Notes: generated by a model not told the origin, from the sequence alone. Numbered from the stretch's first letter, positions 22,503-32,386 are shown. The stretch: DNA of 64,000 bases from Cordilura impudica (GCA_963682025.1 OY821517.1:229069928-229133927); one strand, 5' to 3'. A program made the numbers and translations.

Positions 22503-22835
22503 AGAACAAAGTGTTAATAAACTTTGTATTAATAAAATTGTTTACTCAATAATTATTTCAGTTCATCATTTAAAATGAAATAAATGTCAAACTAACAGAA
22601 TTATAATTTTAAACGAAAACAAAGTGTTAATAAACTTTCATATGGAAACTTACTTCATTCATTGAAACTTGATACCTTTGTTTTCGTCATTAAACTAGAA
22701 CAAAGAGTTAATAAACTTTGTATTGAAATTTTGTTTATTCATTTCAATCATTTAAAATAAAATAAATGTCAAATCACCAAAATTACAGTTTCAAAACGAA
22801 AACAAAGTGTCGATAAACTTTCGTATGAAAAACTC
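22503..22835 (+). repeat. Four-fold internal LTR repeat
   Basis: The motif AACAAAGTGTTAATAAACTT (variants AGAG and GTGTCG) occurs near 22506, 22620, 22695 and 22800, with pair-like spacing of about 75-115 bases. It also occurs in the 3' LTR. Confidence 0.8.
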
Positions 22836-22902
22836 ACTTTGTTTTCGTCATTTACTTCCTACAAAATACAATATTGTTTTATGACCAACCAATTAAACGT
22901 TC

Positions 22903-22910
22903 TATAAAAG
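22903..22910 (+). promoter_or_regulatory. LTR TATA box of A
   Basis: TATAAAAG lies about 150 bases before the LTR end, upstream of the AATAAA signal at 22993-22998. It would drive the genomic RNA. Confidence 0.5.
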
Positions 22911-22992
22911 AAACCAATAGCATAAGCATATTTTTTTATTGAATATTTATAGTTTTAGATTAAGAATATTTTTGTATAAAAATATAGCAAAC

Positions 22993-22998
22993 AATAAA
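22993..22998 (+). terminator. Poly(A) signal in LTR of A
   Basis: AATAAA near the LTR end. The copy in the 3' LTR would direct 3' end formation. Confidence 0.45.
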
Positions 22999-23056
22999 GT
23001 AAACAGCAGTTCATATTAACATTCCAACCAAATGTATTCGTGGACTTTCATTTAAC

Positions 23057-23074
23057 TGGCGCAGTCGGCAAACA
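23057..23074 (+). promoter_or_regulatory. Primer binding site of A, tRNA-Ser type
   Basis: TGGCGCAGTCGGCAAACA directly follows the LTR and shares its final T. It resembles the tRNA-Ser primer site of 17.6 and 297. Confidence 0.85.
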
Positions 23075-23083
23075 AATCCAAAA

Positions 23084-23386
23084 GATATTCTGAAGAATAT
23101 CCCTATTTGGTCGCGACGCTATCTAAAAGAAATTAATGAAGATATTCTAAAGAATATCCTTTTTTAAAACAAAGAAACATTAGTGAAAATTGTCTAAAGA
23201 ATATCCTTTTTTTTAAGAAAAAAAAAAAAAAAGTGAAACATTAGTGAAGATATTCCAAAGAATATCCTTTTTTGAAAAAAAATAACATTTGTTAAAATAC
23301 TGAAGATATTCTAAAGAATATCCTTTAAAAAAAAAAAAAAAAAAATATATATTTGTGAAAAATTTTAAGATATTCCGAAGAATATC
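23084..23386 (+). repeat. Six palindromic leader repeats of A
   Basis: GATATTC-nnnn-GAATATC palindromes recur at 23084, 23141, about 23189 (degenerate left arm), 23249, 23305 and 23369, spaced 48-64 bases and usually followed by CTTTTTT. They form an array of equal hairpins or dyad protein sites in the untranslated leader. Confidence 0.9.
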
Positions 23387-23483
23387 ATTTTGAAAACAAA
23401 GAAGAAAAAAGACTAAAGAACTTATTTTTCGTTACGGTTCGAGTTTGTGAAGGAACAGTGAATTGTGTCTAAACTCCAGGGAG

Positions 23484-24614
23484 ATGCCTAAAGATACGGA
23501 GAAAACTGAAACACCACAGTTTAAACCATACTTCAACATATTACAAAGCAACGATATACTCAACACAATGACATCAACATCATCAACAGCAACACTAACT
23601 TCTGCTCCAACACAAACATCAGCACCCACAGCAGTGCCAACAGAAACATCATCGTTGGGTCCGATTCCAATTTCTATCCTTTTGAAGGAAGTAGATAGAA
23701 TAAATGTTTTCACTGGAAAAGATCGAGACTATGACATATCATCATTCATCAAGGAAGTCGAAATCTTCCTACGAATTTTTCAAGATGGTGAAATGGAGGA
23801 ATATATATACCATCGCTGCATACTTAAGAAGATACAGGGAGAAGCAGCCAATATAATTCGAGGTTTAACCGATAAATCATGGCAGAACGTGAAAAATGAG
23901 CTATTAAAGGTGTTCGGCATCAGGGAAAGCTACACCCAACTATACCATAGAGCACTATCAACAAAAAACAATGATGTAAGTCAATTATATAATAATTTAA
24001 AAATAATATTAGATAAGTTGAATACAAAATACGAACAAGATTCATGTAAACCATTAGAATTCAACCCAAATATAAACGAATCAATGATTTTTCGAACTTT
24101 TGTTAATGGTATACCTCCGCATTTGGCAAGTGTTATATATAGCCGAAATATTAATACTATTCGCGAAGCATATCATTGTTTACAGGAATGCGACATGATC
24201 AGGGAAAATAATCGACATTTTAGAAATACTAATCAAAATATTAAATACACTAACCAAAATTCTACCCATAATTATTCCGAACCTCACCAAAGGCAAAATT
24301 TTCGACAAACAAATTTTAGACCGAGTAGACAGAATTTCCCAGACCAACGGACACAGGGTTTTTCTTGTCACCAAACACAAAACTTTCCAAATTCAAATCG
24401 ACAAACACAAGGTTTTGATAATCGGCAAGGGCAATATTCAAACGTAATTCGAAATTCGCAACAGTTCCGACAATCTAATCAGTCGCGACAAAATTCTGGT
24501 CAACATCGACATAATGTTGAACCGATGGAAATAGATCATATTGAACAGAGTGAAATTGTTCCGAATGAGGAAGCAAATTTTCGTTCAGCCGAAAAGAAAA
24601 CGGTTTACCGATAG
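23484..24614 (+). CDS. gag: Gag of errantivirus A
   Basis: The first ATG in the frame is at 23484, giving 376 residues. The first 60 residues are Thr/Ser/Pro-rich. The capsid-like part follows (VNVFTGKDRDYDISSFIKEV-type segment near residue 75, with NELLKVFGIRE further on). The tail from about residue 240 is rich in Gln, Asn and Arg (RQNFRQTNFRPSRQNF) and would bind RNA. There is no CCHC knuckle, which is common in errantivirus Gags. Near the C-terminus, EPMEID is followed by the frameshift site. The protein forms the particle in the cytoplasm. The frame is intact. Confidence 0.9.
   Translation: MPKDTEKTETPQFKPYFNILQSNDILNTMTSTSSTATLTSAPTQTSAPTAVPTETSSLGPIPISILLKEVDRINVFTGKDRDYDISSFIKEVEIFLRIFQDGEMEEYIYHRCILKKIQGEAANIIRGLTDKSWQNVKNELLKVFGIRESYTQLYHRALSTKNNDVSQLYNNLKIILDKLNTKYEQDSCKPLEFNPNINESMIFRTFVNGIPPHLASVIYSRNINTIREAYHCLQECDMIRENNRHFRNTNQNIKYTNQNSTHNYSEPHQRQNFRQTNFRPSRQNFPDQRTQGFSCHQTQNFPNSNRQTQGFDNRQGQYSNVIRNSQQFRQSNQSRQNSGQHRHNVEPMEIDHIEQSEIVPNEEANFRSAEKKTVYR
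24575..24581 (+). promoter_or_regulatory. Candidate -1 frameshift site of A (A AAT TTT)
   Basis: AAATTTT fits X XXY YYZ in the gag frame, 31 bases before the gag stop. After a -1 slip the pol frame is open through protease. No ATG precedes the protease in the pol frame, so expression by frameshift is expected. Confidence 0.6.
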
Positions 24615-27600
24615 TACAATTAACTATTGGTAATTCCAAGATAAGATGTTTGATTGATACTGGATCAACCACATCAATATTAAATTGTAATGCACTTCCT
24701 AGTTATGAACGTATAAAATTAAGAAAACCATTAACTTTCTCAACTCTGGCAAGCAAAGTAGTTATAAGTGAGGAAATTGTCACGGAAATCCCAGAAGAGT
24801 TTTCCGATAATAATTTTATGGCTTGGAAATTGTTGAAATTGACTAATAATAGATTTGATGGAATAATTGGTAATAATATATTGAAACCTTTAGGTGCAAA
24901 AATTTGTTTAGAAGAACGGTATATTCAGATTAATGATAGAAAAATTTTTTTTACAAATTCATTTCCTTGCTATTATAACGAGATTCATGCATTGGAATTT
25001 TTAGATGTCAATAAGGAGAACATTAAAAAACTTTTTAGAGTCGACATGAATTCCGAAGAAAAAGAGTTTCTTCGTGATCTCATAAGTAAAAATAGCGACT
25101 TGTTGTTTCATGAAGGTGATTCACTTACTCATACTCATGAGATAAGACATTCCATAATTACTACTACAGATAAACCTGTATACTCTAAAATATACAGATA
25201 TCCCAAAATGCATGAAGACGAAATTAACAGGCAGATCCAAGAAATGTTACAACAGAAAATAATTGTGGAAAGTAACTCTGCCTATAATTCTCCTATCTGG
25301 GTTGTTCCAAAGAAAATGGACCAATCGGGCAGGAAGAAGTGGCGCATTGTTGTTGACTACAGAAAATTGAACGAGATAACGGTGGACGACAAATTTCCAA
25401 TACCCAATATAGAAAATATATTGGATAAATTGGGAAAATCTACTTATTTTACAACATTGGATTTAGCCAAGGGTTTTCACCAAATTCTCATGAATACAAA
25501 CGATAGAAAAAAAACAGCTTTCTCGACTCCCTTGGGACATTTTGAATACAACAGGATGCCCTTTGGATTAAAAAATGCTCCAGCAACCTTTCAACGTCTT
25601 ATGAACTCGGTACTTAGAGAATATATTAATAAAATTTGCGTTGTTTATTTAGATGACATTTTGATTTTTAGTACATCATTAACAGAGCATGTACAGAGTG
25701 TCAACAAAATTTTTCAAAAATTACGAGAGCATAATCTGAAGATACAGCTCGACAAATGCGTTTTTTTGGCGAAGGAAACTGAATACCTTGGTCATGTTCT
25801 GAGCGAGGAAGGTCTAAGACCTAACCCAAATAAAATTGATGCAATTCAGAAGCTAAAGCTTCCTGAAACAACTAAACAGATAAAATCTTTCTTAGGAGTT
25901 ACGGGGTACTACCGAAAATTTATTAAAGACTACGCAAAAGTTGCACAAGGATTAACTAAATATCTAAAGAAGAATACGAAAATTAATCTCAACGATCCTA
26001 ATTATCATGATTCCTTTGAAAAATTGAAAAAGTTGATCATTAACCCACCGATACTTAAGTATCCAGATTATTCAAAAAAATTTAAATTAACTACTGATGC
26101 AAGTGGTTATGCTGTAGGTGCCGTATTGTCTCAGGAAAATCATCCAATTGCCTATGCAAGTAGAACATTGAATGACCACGAGAGGCATTATGCGACTGTG
26201 GAAAAAGAATTGCTGGCTATTGTTTGGGCAGTAAACTACTTCCGTCCATATCTATATGGCAGGCAATTTGAACTATTTACGGACCATCAACCATTGGTTT
26301 GGCTTCAATCCAAAACCAAGGGTAAAGATATAAACCAAAGACTCCAGCGTTGGCTGTTGAGGTTGGGAGAGTATGATTTTAAAATAAGTTACATCAAGGG
26401 TAAAGAGAACGTTGTAGCCGATTTTATGAGCCGTATAAATGCACCAAATGATATTGTTTTCATGGCAGATGATCAAATGAGTGTGGCTGCAACTATCCAT
26501 TCTCAACAGGAAGAATTGAATGATCATTTTTTTATTTTGGACACAGTCGTTAATAGATTTGAGAAGCAAATAATACTAACTGATAACAAAACTAATGAAA
26601 CTCAAATCATTGACGGCAAACATAAAATTTTTTTAAACACTAACGATATCATAACCGGTACAATGACCGATATAATTAGAAGGAATATAACTATCAAGAG
26701 AAATTTGAAGATAGGTATTTACACCGAATTGTCTGATCATTTGTACAATAAAGTACAATTAAAGCTAATTGAAATATTCGGTAACTCAATAAAATTTGTC
26801 CGATGTGTTTATCACGCTAAAGATATGCTGAATGAGGATGAATTGTATAGATATATAGCAAAATACCATAAAAATGAAACAGGTCATGCAGGAATTAACG
26901 AAAATTATTGTGGTTTGAAAACTAAAATTTATTTTAACAATCTTAAACATTTTATTCAGAAATACGTTAATAATTGTAATGTTTGCAACAAATCCAAATA
27001 TGATAGGAAACCAATAACACCAAAATTTCATGTCACAGAAACACCAAAAGATGTTAATGAAATAGTACATATGGACGTATATACAAATAAGAAACACAGT
27101 TTTTTATCTTTCATTGACAAATTTTCAAAATACGCAGTTATGTTATATTTGGAAGACAGAAATAGCTGTACAATAGTAGAGAAAATTAGACTCTATATAT
27201 CAATGAGAGGTAAACCAAACAAAGTAGTTACAGACAACGAATTCGCATCCATCAATGTAAAGAACTTTTTACGAGAGGAAAATATTACAGTTCATTTCAC
27301 CAAACCTAACAACCATACAGGAAATGCAGATATCGAAAGATTACATAGTAGCATATCAGACAAGTTTAGAACATTAGAATTTCAACGATCAGAATTATCA
27401 GTACAAGAGCGAATGTATAAATGTGTTGAATGGTATAATAAATCCATTCACTCAACAACGATGAGCAGACCATTTGATGTAATACAAGGAACAATAGATA
27501 AAATAAAATTATATAATCGATTAAAGGACTTTAAGGATAAAATTATAACAAAAAGAAATTTGAATAGGGAACAATTTAATTATGACAAACCAGAAGCATA

Positions 27601-27766
27601 TGTGAAAAATTATAAAGCTTTAAGACATAAATACGAACCTCGTTATAGAAAACTGAAAGTAGATAATATCCACCCAACTAACATCAAACGTCCCTTTAAA
27701 TTTGCAGATTCACTGGATATTACGGCTTACGATTCTAATCCTACTAATATCACCGGTAATGAATAA
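24582..27766 (+). CDS. pol: Pol of errantivirus A
   Basis: The frame is -1 to gag and has no upstream ATG, so it should be made as a Gag-Pol fusion. Domains in order are: aspartic protease (LIDTGSTTSIL at about 24650), reverse transcriptase (VVDYRKLN near 25345, FGLKNAPATFQ, YLDDIL near 25648), RNase H (TTDASGYAVGAVLS near 26090, ATVEKELLAI, TDHQPL near 26280), and integrase. The integrase has an H2C2 zinc finger (ending CNVCNKSK near 26980) and a DDE core with HMDVY (27068), VTDNE (27228) and ADIERLHS (27334). The catalytic residues all look present. The stop is at 27764, overlapping the env frame. The enzyme set would mature, copy and integrate the element. Confidence 0.95.
27706..27707 (+). 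promoter_or_regulatory. Candidate env splice acceptor of A
   Basis: A pyrimidine-rich CCCTTTAAATTTGCAG ends at 27707, right where the hydrophobic signal segment of Env begins. Errantivirus env is known to be made from a spliced RNA. Confidence 0.5.
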
Positions 27767-29240
27767 CTTATTGATTCAACCTATAAATGAAGGCAACAGT
27801 GGATATACGGAAATTAAGTTGGACAATGTAACAATGGTCGAAGCATATACAACGATAGTTCACACCATTTATCTAAGTGAAATCCAGGAAATAATTAGCC
27901 ACATTGAAAATAGTATACAGCAGTCTAACATAAATAAACAAGTCTTACAAGCTCAGCTTAACAGGGTTATAATAAAGTTTCGTACTCTACAATTGAATAG
28001 AGGTAAAAGAGGTTTAGCTAATGTTTTGGGATCAGGTCTGAAATGGATGGCAGGAACTATGGACGAAGAAGATAGGGAAACAATACAGAATCATTTACAA
28101 ATTATAGATAACAATAATCATAATATAATAGAAACCGCAAACAAACAAATAAAAATTACAAATCATTTCAATGAAACACTAACTAACTTAAAACACACTA
28201 TTGAATCGGATAGAGATATTATTCTGGCAAAAATCAATTCAATAGACAAAAATAACTTAGATATTTTTTCACACATTTTTTATCTTGATTTGGTGCTAAA
28301 GATTAAAACATTGGACGAACAGATTGAGCATATACAAGATAATATTATTGCAGCTAACCACAATCTTATGACTAACAATATACTAACACCAGAGGAAATT
28401 AATGATTTAAATATTGATTTCAATAAATTACAACAAATACAATTAACAGTTGCTAAATACCGGAATGAACAAATTGTATTTTTTATAAAGATACCACTAA
28501 ATATTATTACAGTCCCAAAATCATTGATTATGCCAATTAAAAACAAGGAAGGTTTTGAATTAGATATAAGAATACAAGAAATTGTTATTATCAATAATAC
28601 TGTTTACAATTACAATAACGAACAAAATATTTCCAATCTAAAAAAATCAAACCTATGTATTTTTAGTAATAAGCAAAAGTGTTACAAAATTCTCAATAAT
28701 AAAGAAGAAATTTTAGAGGTTGAACAGGGAATGGTGCTTCTAAAGAATGTAAATGGTGCAAAGGTAGAAAGTAACTGCGACAGCAGGAAATTAGTTTTAA
28801 GTGGAAATCAACTTCTTACATTTAATGATTGCAAAATAAAAATTGATGGCAATATTTATGAAAATAAACAAAAAGAATATAAAACCAGTTTTGCATTATC
28901 ACCAAATTTAAATTTAAATAATATGGAAACAACCATTTCTTTGGATCAAATAGCTATAAATGAAGTGGAACATATAAAAACCATAGAAGAATTGAAATAT
29001 CATAAAGCAATACATTTTAATTCAATAATTGGTAATTATTTTCTAACTATCTGTATTGCAATTATATGTTTAACTTTTATAATCATAATTTATAAGAAAT
29101 ACAAAAAATCTCTTAAGAAAATCCAGGAGAATTTTCAATCTAAGGAGGGAGGAGTTAAGTCCAATGGAACACTGAACTCAACAGATTCCATCGAACTTGA
29201 AAACCCTATATCTAGCATAAGAATAAATTACCAAGAATAA
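27708..29240 (+). CDS. env: Env of errantivirus A
   Basis: The reading frame opens at the likely splice acceptor. The first in-frame ATG is at 27759, after a hydrophobic stretch (WILRLTILILLISPV) that would serve as signal peptide only if a spliced leader supplies the start. Around residue 100 there is a furin-type site (RGKR) followed by a glycine-rich fusion-peptide-like segment and the conserved LKWMAGTMD motif of errantivirus Env. Long heptad-like helices follow. A transmembrane segment (FLTICIAIICLTFIIIIY) lies near residue 455 with a basic cytoplasmic tail. The last 29 codons and the stop lie inside the 3' LTR. The protein would act in the envelope as a surface/transmembrane fusion glycoprotein. 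The frame is open. Confidence 0.9.
   Translation: MHWILRLTILILLISPVMNNLLIQPINEGNSGYTEIKLDNVTMVEAYTTIVHTIYLSEIQEIISHIENSIQQSNINKQVLQAQLNRVIIKFRTLQLNRGKRGLANVLGSGLKWMAGTMDEEDRETIQNHLQIIDNNNHNIIETANKQIKITNHFNETLTNLKHTIESDRDIILAKINSIDKNNLDIFSHIFYLDLVLKIKTLDEQIEHIQDNIIAANHNLMTNNILTPEEINDLNIDFNKLQQIQLTVAKYRNEQIVFFIKIPLNIITVPKSLIMPIKNKEGFELDIRIQEIVIINNTVYNYNNEQNISNLKKSNLCIFSNKQKCYKILNNKEEILEVEQGMVLLKNVNGAKVESNCDSRKLVLSGNQLLTFNDCKIKIDGNIYENKQKEYKTSFALSPNLNLNNMETTISLDQIAINEVEHIKTIEELKYHKAIHFNSIIGNYFLTICIAIICLTFIIIIYKKYKKSLKKIQENFQSKEGGVKSNGTLNSTDSIELENPISSIRINYQE
29142..29152 (+). promoter_or_regulatory. Polypurine tract of A
   Basis: AAGGAGGGAGG abuts the 3' LTR and would prime plus-strand DNA synthesis. 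It lies inside the env coding frame. Confidence 0.85.
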
Positions 29241-29835
29241 AATAAATACCATATTATTAAAATTATAATTTTTAATAACTAGAACAAAGTGTTAATAAAC
29301 TTTGTATTAATAAAATTGTTTACTCAATAATTATTTCAGTTCATCATTTAAAATGAAATAAATGTCAAACTAACAGAATTATAATTTTAAACGAAAACAA
29401 AGTGTTAATAAACTTTCATATGGAAACTTACTTCATTCATTGAAACTTGATACCTTTGTTTTCGTCATTAAACTAGAACAAAGAGTTAATAAACTTTGTA
29501 TTGAAATTTTGTTTATTCATTTCAATCATTTAAAATAAAATAAATGTCAAATCACCAAAATTACAGTTTCAAAACGAAAACAAAGTGTCGATAAACTTTC
29601 GTATGAAAAACTCACTTTGTTTTCGTCATTTACTTCCTACAAAATACAATATTGTTTTATGACCAACCAATTAAACGTTCTATAAAAGAAACCAATAGCA
29701 TAAGCATATTTTTTTATTGAATATTTATAGTTTTAGATTAAGAATATTTTTGTATAAAAATATAGCAAACAATAAAGTAAACAGCAGTTCATATTAACAT
29801 TCCAACCAAATGTATTCGTGGACTTTCATTTAACT
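29153..29835 (+). repeat. 3' LTR of A
   Basis: 683 bp and, as read by eye, identical to 22375-23057. Its first 88 bases encode the Env C-terminus. Confidence 0.95.
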
Positions 29836-30036
29836 CGCGCAGCAAATAAGTGGCCTGATGGTGGGAAACACAACATCAGCAGTTTTCCAGTATTTTTATT
29901 ATTATATTTAGAAGTTTTTAATTGTAAATTCTTGCAGTCAGTTTGAAGAGTTTGATAATAAAGGTTTGTTGCTAAAATTAATTAGCAACATAAAAAAATA
30001 TTTTTTTTTAACTTTTAATAAAATAAATCCTTAATT
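29836..30036 (+). repeat. 5' LTR of B, right part
   Basis: Begins with the second CGCG and continues GCAGC or CAGCAAATAAGTGG to CCTTAATT, matching the right half of 37134-37513. Confidence 0.9.
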
Positions 30037-30053
30037 GGCGCCCGAGCAGGGAC
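30036..30053 (+). promoter_or_regulatory. Primer binding site of B, tRNA-Lys type
   Basis: TGGCGCCCGAGCAGGGAC sits at the LTR edge. It differs at one base from the tRNA-Lys3 primer site used by lentiviruses. A and B therefore use different tRNAs. Confidence 0.85.
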
Positions 30054-30919
30054 CCTTAAAAAAAAGGTCCTTTGTCGTATAAATAAAACCCTCGGAAAAA
30101 GGGTTTTCCCGGTAGATTAATTAATAGATCGCGGAAATAGTGCGCCGTAGTAACCTCTTCGGAAAATAAGAGGTAAACCGGAGGTCTCAAAGGAGATCAG
30201 CGGCCGTGATATAAACAGTAAGAAACATTTTTTTTTTTTTTTTTTAAATAAGTTTTACAACAATTAGATAAACATAAAAAAACAACCTAATTTAGAAAAC
30301 ATAAAGTGAACTGGAAATAATCAGAAAAGAAAAAAACACAAGAAAAAAAAATTTGAAAAATTAAATCAAATAACAAAAATTTTAAATAAATAAAAAAAAT
30401 TTAAAAATTAAAAATTAAAAAATACGAATTAAATTGAAAAACTGAATAAAAAAATTTTTTTTTTGAAATTAATCAAATTAAATAAAAAATTGAAAATAAG
30501 AACTAAATAAAATAAATAAGTTGATGAAAAAAAAAACTAAGAATCTGTGAAACTAATTGTCGAGGAAACGTTTTGGCAATTAAAAGCAAGCAACGAGAAT
30601 CAAAGATCAGGGGAAGTCTGCAATCATCATCCTCTCCATCATCATGTTCCAGATATTAATGTAAGAATATTATTAAGTTCATTATCAATTGGTTTCCTTA
30701 TTTTAATTTAATTACATTAAGATTTTTTCCATTTTTCAAAACTCGTCCTTACTATCTTGAGTTAGTTGAAATTTTTTCATTAATATTTGTTGTTATAAAT
30801 TTTATTTCCTGAAATCGGTTTTAAATTTTGTTTTTATCCTTGAACTTGATCGAGATTTGCGAAATAAATACTTTACATTCGATTTTTTTTTCCCTTAATT
30901 TCGAAATCATTTAACCGGT
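30037..30919 (+). other. Leader of errantivirus B
   Basis: 883-base untranslated leader. The first 180 bases are GC-richer and hold several hairpins. A long A-rich tract (about 30220-30560) follows, then a T-rich tract up to the gag ATG. ACAGTAAG near 30206-30213 and ATGTAAGAA near 30659 are possible splice donors for env. Confidence 0.65.
30050..30174 (+). promoter_or_regulatory. Hairpin cluster with CGGAAAA loops
   Basis: Stems are GGACC/GGTCC (30050-30070), AAAACCC/GGGTTTT (30085-30107) and ACCTCTT/AAGAGGT (30153-30174). The second and third both expose CGGAAAA in the loop. Likely RNA structures for packaging, dimerisation or translation. Confidence 0.6.
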
Positions 30920-32386
30920 ATGCCCGACGAAACCATCGACCAGCTGACTGAGAGACTAAGTAGGACACTGACAATGGCACAAACGACCGAGGCATCAGTA
31001 GGTTTTACTACACTACAGAAGGAACAGATAGCCCTCATGATAAGGGAGGCTATTGGATCATCGTCCGACCATTTGGCGGATGAGGGGGCCGATCACCCCA
31101 TAGGTACAGTTACTACCAGGTTGGAGGAACTGGACAAGGTTCCCGACATAGTTAGGTCTTTGAGGGAGTTTTCTGGTAGGCCGGGAGAATTTAACTCTTG
31201 GCGAAAGTCCGTGGAGAGGGTTTTGAAGCTCTATGATTCGGTGAGAGGTACCGGAAGGTATTATGCAATTCTACACACTATTCGCACAAAAATCGTGGGG
31301 GACGCAGACACTGCCTTGGAGTCATATAGGACACCATTGGATTGGCCACGAATAAGAAAATGTCTCGCAATGCATTATTCTGATAAGAGGGACATTGGGA
31401 CCTTGGAATACCAGATGATGGTATTATGCCAAGGTAACAGGAGCATAACTGAATTCTATCAAGTTGTTTACCAACACCTTTCACTGTTGCTTGACAAGGT
31501 CTCTTCCCTGGACCTGGAGGAAAATAGCCTTCACGCTATGACGAACACCTACAGGGAGAAAGCACTGGACACGTTCGTAAGAGGATTAAATGGAGATTTA
31601 CCGAAATTGCTAAGTGTGCGTGAACCAACATCTTTGCCACAGGCACTACATATTTGCCTAAAGTTGGACAATATGACTTTCAGGAGAAATTACGCACATG
31701 GACAGTCTATCAGGAATAATGTACAGAAGGATAGGATCGGTACGGCAACTTTCGCAACTGGCAGAGTATTTTATCCCGAACTCGCTTATGTTGGTGGAAC
31801 ACCACCCATTAGACCACCTATACCACCTCGACATAATCCCGTTTCAAACTTTAACCGAAATCCAAACTTCCATTCGAACTTTTATCCAACTCAAAATCGC
31901 AATCCAAATTTAGGTCATAACCCAAACTTCCAATCTAATGTTAACCCAAATCTCAATCGTAATTTTACTTATAATCATAACCGAAACTTACCTGTAAATT
32001 CTGGGTGGAATGCGGGCACTCAAAACAATCCTCAGAATCAACGAGTAGAACCAATGGATGTGGATAAATCAATCCAAACCCACCAGGTCAATTACATGAA
32101 CAGACCACACAACAATGTAGCACTAAAGCGACCAACAGCCGCGTCCTTTCAGGCTCCAGCGAATAAATTTCAACGGAATTTTCATATAGATACAGATTAT
32201 ATGCCGGAGGAAAATTATTGTGGCTACTATCCACCGGAAGAAGCTGAGGTAAACCATCGTCACGCGAGTGTGGAACCAGAGTACGCTCAAGATTACTTTC
32301 AACAAATTCCTGAGGAATTAGCTACTCTTGAAAAACAGGAAGAAGAAACTGATGATGTCCAACTTGCAGTAAATTTTTTAGACTAA
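30920..32386 (+). CDS. gag: Gag of errantivirus B
   Basis: 488 residues from the ATG at 30920. The N-terminal 90 residues are polar and helical. The capsid-like domain begins near residue 95 (EFSGRPGEFNSWRKSVERV). The C-terminal third from about residue 295 is dominated by Asn, Pro and Arg with repeated NPNF/NRNP phrases, followed by EPMDVD and an acidic tail. No CCHC knuckle is present. The related EPMEID/EPMDVD phrase occurs in both A and B. The frame ends VNFLD just after a slippery heptamer, so a fraction of ribosomes would read into pol. It forms the particle core. Confidence 0.9.
   Translation: MPDETIDQLTERLSRTLTMAQTTEASVGFTTLQKEQIALMIREAIGSSSDHLADEGADHPIGTVTTRLEELDKVPDIVRSLREFSGRPGEFNSWRKSVERVLKLYDSVRGTGRYYAILHTIRTKIVGDADTALESYRTPLDWPRIRKCLAMHYSDKRDIGTLEYQMMVLCQGNRSITEFYQVVYQHLSLLLDKVSSLDLEENSLHAMTNTYREKALDTFVRGLNGDLPKLLSVREPTSLPQALHICLKLDNMTFRRNYAHGQSIRNNVQKDRIGTATFATGRVFYPELAYVGGTPPIRPPIPPRHNPVSNFNRNPNFHSNFYPTQNRNPNLGHNPNFQSNVNPNLNRNFTYNHNRNLPVNSGWNAGTQNNPQNQRVEPMDVDKSIQTHQVNYMNRPHNNVALKRPTAASFQAPANKFQRNFHIDTDYMPEENYCGYYPPEEAEVNHRHASVEPEYAQDYFQQIPEELATLEKQEEETDDVQLAVNFLD
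32374..32380 (+). promoter_or_regulatory. -1 frameshift site of B (T TTT TTA)
   Basis: TTTTTTA lies in phase as T TTT TTA, the same heptamer as in HIV-1, two codons before the gag TAA. A -1 slip enters the open pol frame. The pol ATG at 32419 is not needed. Confidence 0.85.

Larger units (their letters stand above)
22375..23057 (+). repeat. 5' LTR of A
   Basis: 683 bp, AGTTAAG...TTTAACT. By eye it is identical to 29153-29835. It contains a TATA box, an AATAAA signal and four internal copies of an AACAAAGTGTTAATAAACTT motif. Confidence 0.95.
22375..29835 (+). mobile_element. Errantivirus A (endogenous insect retrovirus), complete
   Basis: A 7.46-kb element with two 683-bp LTRs (AGTTAAG...TTTAACT), a tRNA-Ser type primer site, gag, pol in the -1 frame, env, and a purine tract. 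It is flanked by a CGCG duplication inside B's LTR. Protease, RT, RNase H and integrase motifs place it with the env-bearing Gypsy elements of the 17.6/297 type. No interruption was seen in any of the three main frames. Confidence 0.95.

Noticed and set aside
23432..23713. Minus-strand frame over the A gag start
   Set aside because: Antisense shadow of the Thr/Ser-rich Gag N-terminus.
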